Of a DNA stretch of 64,000 bases, positions 63,094 through 64,000 are shown piece by piece. Under the pieces are notes generated by a model, which saw only the letters and a program-made list of their open reading frames with translations, had not been told where the DNA came from and made no database searches. The stretch spans positions 1 to 64,000 of the forward strand of contig NZ_JBBEBZ010000185.1 in NCBI RefSeq assembly GCF_040882075.1, written 5' to 3'. The DNA is from Nitriliruptor sp040882075 (GTDB lineage Bacteria > Actinomycetota > Nitriliruptoria > Nitriliruptorales > Nitriliruptoraceae). Position numbers and translations under genes: made by a program. Within the stretch, counting starts at the first letter, position 1. Every line of letters starts with the position of its first letter.

Positions 63094-63393
63094 TCATCGC
63101 TCGTCGGCCCCACGAGATGACTGTGAGGGCGCGTTCGTTCGTGCGGCGCGCCAGTCGAACGGCAGCAGCTGGTGCAGGGTGACGGTCGTGTCGTCGTTGA
63201 CCAGCACCTCGACGTCGAGGTGCTGATCGTGAAGCTGGCTGATGAACTCCCGACAACGTCCACAGGGAGGCACGATCCGACCGGCAGTGTCCACTGCGAC
63301 CATCCGTGCGACACGGTGTTCACCCGCGGTCACCATCGCTGCTGCGGCAGCGTGTTCGGCGACGAGACGATAGCCGCGTCGGTGGGCTGTCAC
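63094..63393 (-). CDS. Cytidine deaminase-like protein, N-terminally shortened
   Basis: 99 residues from the GTG at 63393, overlapping the membrane gene by 4 bases. Cytidine deaminase features: LVAEHAAAAAMVTAGEH with the catalytic Glu, then IVPPCGRCREFI giving the PCxxC zinc pair, and a C-terminal LLPFDW. Normal enzymes are about 125-135 residues and begin with a beta-sheet and a Cys or His just before Ala-Glu; here those first ~45 residues are missing and the ligand position is Val. Likely inactive or a relic, unless a frame error hides the start. Confidence 0.65.
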   Translation of the reverse strand: MTAHRRGYRLVAEHAAAAAMVTAGEHRVARMVAVDTAGRIVPPCGRCREFISQLHDQHLDVEVLVNDDTTVTLHQLLPFDWRAARTNAPSQSSRGADER

Positions 63394-64000
63394 GTGCGGC
63401 CGGGCGGAGACGAGTGGACCGCCAGGGCCACGACCGCCACCACAGCGACGAGCCCGATGCTGATGGCCGCGGGACCGGCAGCACCCAACTGGGAGAACGC
63501 GACGAACGGCGCCAGCCAGCAGGCTGCCAGCGCGAGTCGTCGATCGATCCACCAGCAACCGATCCCCGTGACCAGGAGCAGGACCCAGGCCGTGAATGCG
63601 CCGGTGTGCAACGTGTCGAAGGGACCGCGGTCCAGGCCGGCGGGGAGCCACCCCGCGCCACCGTCGACGACGAGGTAGCCGCTCGCGCCCTGGAGCTGGA
63701 CGCCGCCGCGGGCCGTGAAGACCACCACCGCGATGGTCACGAGCAGCACCGTGGCCGCAGATCGTCGGGCACGCGACGGTGGCTGCCACAGCCCTGCAGC
63801 TGCGACGACGGCGAGGAACGTCCACGCGAGCAACGCTGACTGCGGGGCCTCGATCTCTCCGGCGACCTGCAGCGACCCGCCGAGCAGGAGCTGGAACACG
63901 ACCGCGGTCAGGAGCCACCCAGCCGCTGCAGCGGAGCCGACGACGCGGGCTGCGCGTCCACGGCCATCGATCCAGAGCAGCGCCGCTACCGGGTAGCCGA
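63390..64000 (-). CDS. Membrane protein, 5' end beyond the window
   Basis: The frame is open from the last base of the window, so the start is outside; about 203 residues are visible. Hydrophobic segments include AAGWLLTAVVFQLLLGG, LLAWTFLAVVAAAGLW, ATVLLVTIAVVVF, FTAWVLLLVTGIGCWW and ISIGLVAVVAVVALAV. Polytopic membrane protein of no family I can name. Overlaps the cytidine deaminase-like gene by 4 bases (GTGA). Confidence 0.62.
   Translation of the reverse strand, partial: GYPVAALLWIDGRGRAARVVGSAAAAGWLLTAVVFQLLLGGSLQVAGEIEAPQSALLAWTFLAVVAAAGLWQPPSRARRSAATVLLVTIAVVVFTARGGVQLQGASGYLVVDGGAGWLPAGLDRGPFDTLHTGAFTAWVLLLVTGIGCWWIDRRLALAACWLAPFVAFSQLGAAGPAAISIGLVAVVAVVALAVHSSPPGRT

Noticed and set aside
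62667..63323. Minus-strand frame with repeated SRGPxVALAP peptides
   Set aside because: It translates the 68-bp DNA duplication; the peptide repeat reflects a non-coding repeat rather than a protein.

Overview
The window is chromosomal DNA from a very GC-rich actinobacterium. Start codons are mostly GTG, with several TTG, and the gene order follows the actinobacterial housekeeping blocks. The long charged tails and divergent proteins fit a deep lineage such as the Nitriliruptoria/Euzebyia group better than Streptomyces or Mycobacterium, but that placement is an inference. One run of 100 Ns (15083-15182) marks an assembly gap.

Layout. (1) 1-9085: rpsB (5' end outside the window), tsf, pyrH, frr, cdsA, rlmN, dxr, rseP and ispG, covering translation, UMP kinase, CDP-diacylglycerol, 23S rRNA methylation, the non-mevalonate isoprenoid pathway and site-2 proteolysis. 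(2) 9179-17172: an accessory defence island with a Uma2-like nuclease, a type III-like restriction helicase and its methyltransferase (broken by the gap), and an HTH-ImmA/IrrE protease with a PIN-like partner. (3) 17448-26384: rimP, nusA, ylxR, infB, ylxP, rbfA, nrnA, truB and ribF, the translation-initiation and ribosome-maturation operon, with unusual RNA structures before rimP and before infB. (4) 26705-30887: a UvrA-like ATPase that has lost its 3' end, and an orphan PAS histidine kinase. (5) 31088-36339: rpsO, pnp, an M16 protease and dapB. (6) 36346-42598: RNase Z, a divergent 749-residue protein built of fourteen uninterrupted 35-residue pentatricopeptide (PPR) repeats, an ABC exporter and a GDSL esterase. 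(7) 42600-48903: a TetR remnant, an RHH/RelE toxin-antitoxin pair, a SEC-C protein, a double-length ThyX-like protein, and small membrane and Dabb proteins. (8) 49089-51712: dapA and rnj. (9) 51723-54403: a minus-strand envelope cluster with a membrane protein, a cupredoxin lipoprotein, a sortase and a CHRD protein. (10) 54652-62706: ftsK, a RodZ-like protein, rimO, pgsA, cinA and thpR. (11) 63094-64000: a shortened cytidine deaminase and a membrane protein that runs off the window.

The most notable object is the bacterial PPR protein at 37481-39730. PPR proteins are a hallmark of organellar RNA processing in eukaryotes and are rare in bacteria. This one sits back-to-back with the tRNA 3'-processing enzyme RNase Z, downstream of the rpsO-pnp block and upstream of rnj, so an RNA-binding role is the natural hypothesis. 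Secondary points are two abutting perfect palindromes inside the methyltransferase gene, three regularly spaced identical-stem hairpins between ylxR and infB, competing stems in the rimP leader, a ThyX-like protein whose signature motif is split between its two halves, and a sortase/CHRD/cupredoxin envelope locus.
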